Source: Siminovitchia fordii DSM 16014 = CIP 108821
Lineage (GTDB): Bacteria > Bacillota > Bacilli > Bacillales > Bacillaceae_C
DNA length: 64,000 bases
Assembly: GCF_000374565.1 (NCBI RefSeq)
Contig: NZ_KB894691.1
Span: 128,391 to 192,390 of the forward strand
Direction: 5' to 3'
Shown here: one piece after another, positions 63,411 to 64,000 of the stretch
Layout of the letters: the number at the start of each line of letters is the position of its first letter
Numbering within the stretch: the stretch's first letter is position 1
Made by a program: the position numbers and the translations under genes
The notes under the pieces: generated by a model
Databases searched by the model: none
What the model saw: the letters and a program-made list of their open reading frames with translations, nothing else
Told to the model about the DNA's origin: nothing

Positions 63411-63450
63411 GGACAACCTGTTTTTATTTGAAAAAAAAGTAAGTGAATGT
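63388..63450 (+). repeat. Inverted, diverged copy of the rpsI fragment 2 terminator region
   Basis: 'TTTACAGGCTATTTCATTTT' and '...AACCTGTTTTTATTTGAA...GTAAGTGAATGT' align with the minus strand of 58115-58187 ('TTTACAGGCTATCTCATTTT', 'AGCCTGTTTTTGTTTGGA', 'GTAAGTGAGTGT'). The two copies face each other across the helicase and MarR-MFS genes. Confidence 0.65.
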
Positions 63451-63521
63451 AAGTTGAATGAAATTAAATAAAAGAAACCATTTTGAAAAAAGATTGATCA
63501 AAATGGTTTTTCCTGACTATA

Positions 63522-63782
63522 TCAATCGACTTTTTGATAGGGTACTTCGATACCTTCATCGATAAATAAATGATTCGCAACATCTACATAACTCATTGTA
63601 TTGCGTACCCAATAATATGACTCATCTATTTTATAAAGTGGCACAGACAATTGATGTTCAAATGAAATGATAAATTGTCCATCCTTTTCAATCGTAAAAC
63701 TTGTACCAAGTCCATCTGCTAATTCATATCGACCCGTAATATGTTTATGGCACACTAGAAATGTAGGAAACGGCAGCTAATT
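63522..63782 (-). pseudogene. C-terminal fragment, possibly of a beta-lactamase-like serine hydrolase
   Basis: A 77-87 residue minus-strand frame ('HITGRYELADGLGTSFTIEK', 'FIISFEHQLSVPLYKI') resembles the small beta domain that ends many serine hydrolases (GxYEL.DG..). No start with ribosome site; upstream is cut near the IS21 end with an in-frame stop. Identification is tentative. Confidence 0.4.
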
Positions 63783-63784
63783 TA

Positions 63785-64000
63785 TGTACATAAAAAAGGC
63801 CACTTGCCAACATCCGAAAAAATACATACACTCCTGTTTGGGCATATCTTTACAGGAGGTAGTATAGGAGATGTTAGCAATGGCTGAAGTTAATTATATC
63901 AGATACGAAACGAATACAAAAGGTCGCAGCTATGCAGAAGTAGCACGGCAGATGGGGGTAGATCGGCGGACGGTGAAAAAGTATTCCGACATGGAAGATT
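63785..64000 (+). mobile_element. IS21-family insertion sequence, left end (runs off window)
   Basis: istA begins at 63871 and continues past the window edge. The upstream 85 bases ('GTACATAAAAAAGGCCAC' onwards) lie between a truncated gene and istA and are taken as the IS end; the precise terminus cannot be fixed without the other end. Confidence 0.7.
63871..64000 (+). CDS. istA: IS21-family transposase IstA (N-terminal part)
   Basis: 43 residues visible: 'VNYIRYETNTKGRSYAEVAR' and 'QMGVDRRTVKKYSDMED', the N-terminal HTH of IstA. GGAGGTAGTATAGGAG precedes ATG 63871. The IS21 ATPase IstB should follow outside the window. Confidence 0.88.
   Translation, partial: MLAMAEVNYIRYETNTKGRSYAEVARQMGVDRRTVKKYSDMED

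Overview
The window is chromosomal DNA of a low-to-moderate GC, endospore-forming Bacillaceae. Support for this comes from sporulation and germination genes (alpha/beta SASP, YjcZ-type peptide, gerD, kbaA, pdaB, cwlD, a Spo0E-type phosphatase), strong AGGAGG ribosome sites, Bacillus-type tRNA clusters, and synteny with the Bacillus subtilis cwlD-salA-gerD-kbaA-pdaB ... sigW-rsiW-cdaA-cdaR-glmM stretch. No species is claimed.

Layout: 1-4.4 kb holds a branched-chain amino acid ABC transporter (livH partial, binding protein), an MFS exporter, a SASP and a CPBP membrane protein. 4.6-10.9 kb is the conserved envelope-stress and cell-wall block glmM, cdaR, cdaA (c-di-AMP synthesis), rsiW, sigW with a textbook autoregulatory sigma-W promoter, then a Spo0E-like gene and arginase. 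A block of palindromic intergenic repeats (11.0-11.5 kb) precedes a seven-tRNA cluster (minus strand, Glu-Val-Thr-Tyr-Gln-Lys-Ala). 12.6-20.0 kb is accessory DNA separating that cluster from tRNA-Asn and tRNA-Thr: YjcZ, a BceRS-BceAB peptide-antibiotic sensing and detoxification module with its operator, a DJ-1/PfpI protein, and the remains of an element integrated in tRNA-Thr(GGT) (duplicated tRNA 3' half, integrase C-terminal remnant, epimerase gene). 20.4-27.4 kb returns to the conserved pdaB-kbaA-gerD-salA-cwlD block, with a VWA lipoprotein inserted.

In B. subtilis, rplM-rpsI lie close upstream of cwlD. Here at least 36 kb of other DNA follows cwlD: a PAS-GGDEF-EAL protein, YqjF, a glutamine-type ABC transporter, a seven-gene 5-deoxyribose/methylthioribose salvage and uptake operon (ABC transporter, kinase, isomerase, DeoR regulator, aldolase) with a candidate operator, an NlpC/P60 hydrolase, a MarR-MFS pair, an ECF sigma/DUF4179 anti-sigma pair, an orphan trpB, a soluble PAS-chemoreceptor, an amidohydrolase, and TPP-riboswitch-controlled thiT.

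From about 53 kb to the end the DNA is a mosaic of broken genes (LysE, TetR, SDR, serine hydrolase, IstB), an intact IS256-family element with an 8-bp target duplication, the start of an IS21-family element, and two diverged fragments of the 3' end of rpsI (ribosomal protein S9), each followed by its own terminator. I read these rpsI tails as fossil attachment sites of integrative elements that used the rpsI 3' end. The cargo between or beside them is a coiled-coil protein, a 7Fe ferredoxin, a large SF2 helicase carrying two membrane segments (the best candidate for an undescribed system) and a second MarR-MFS pair with a perfect 24-bp operator palindrome over its -10 box.
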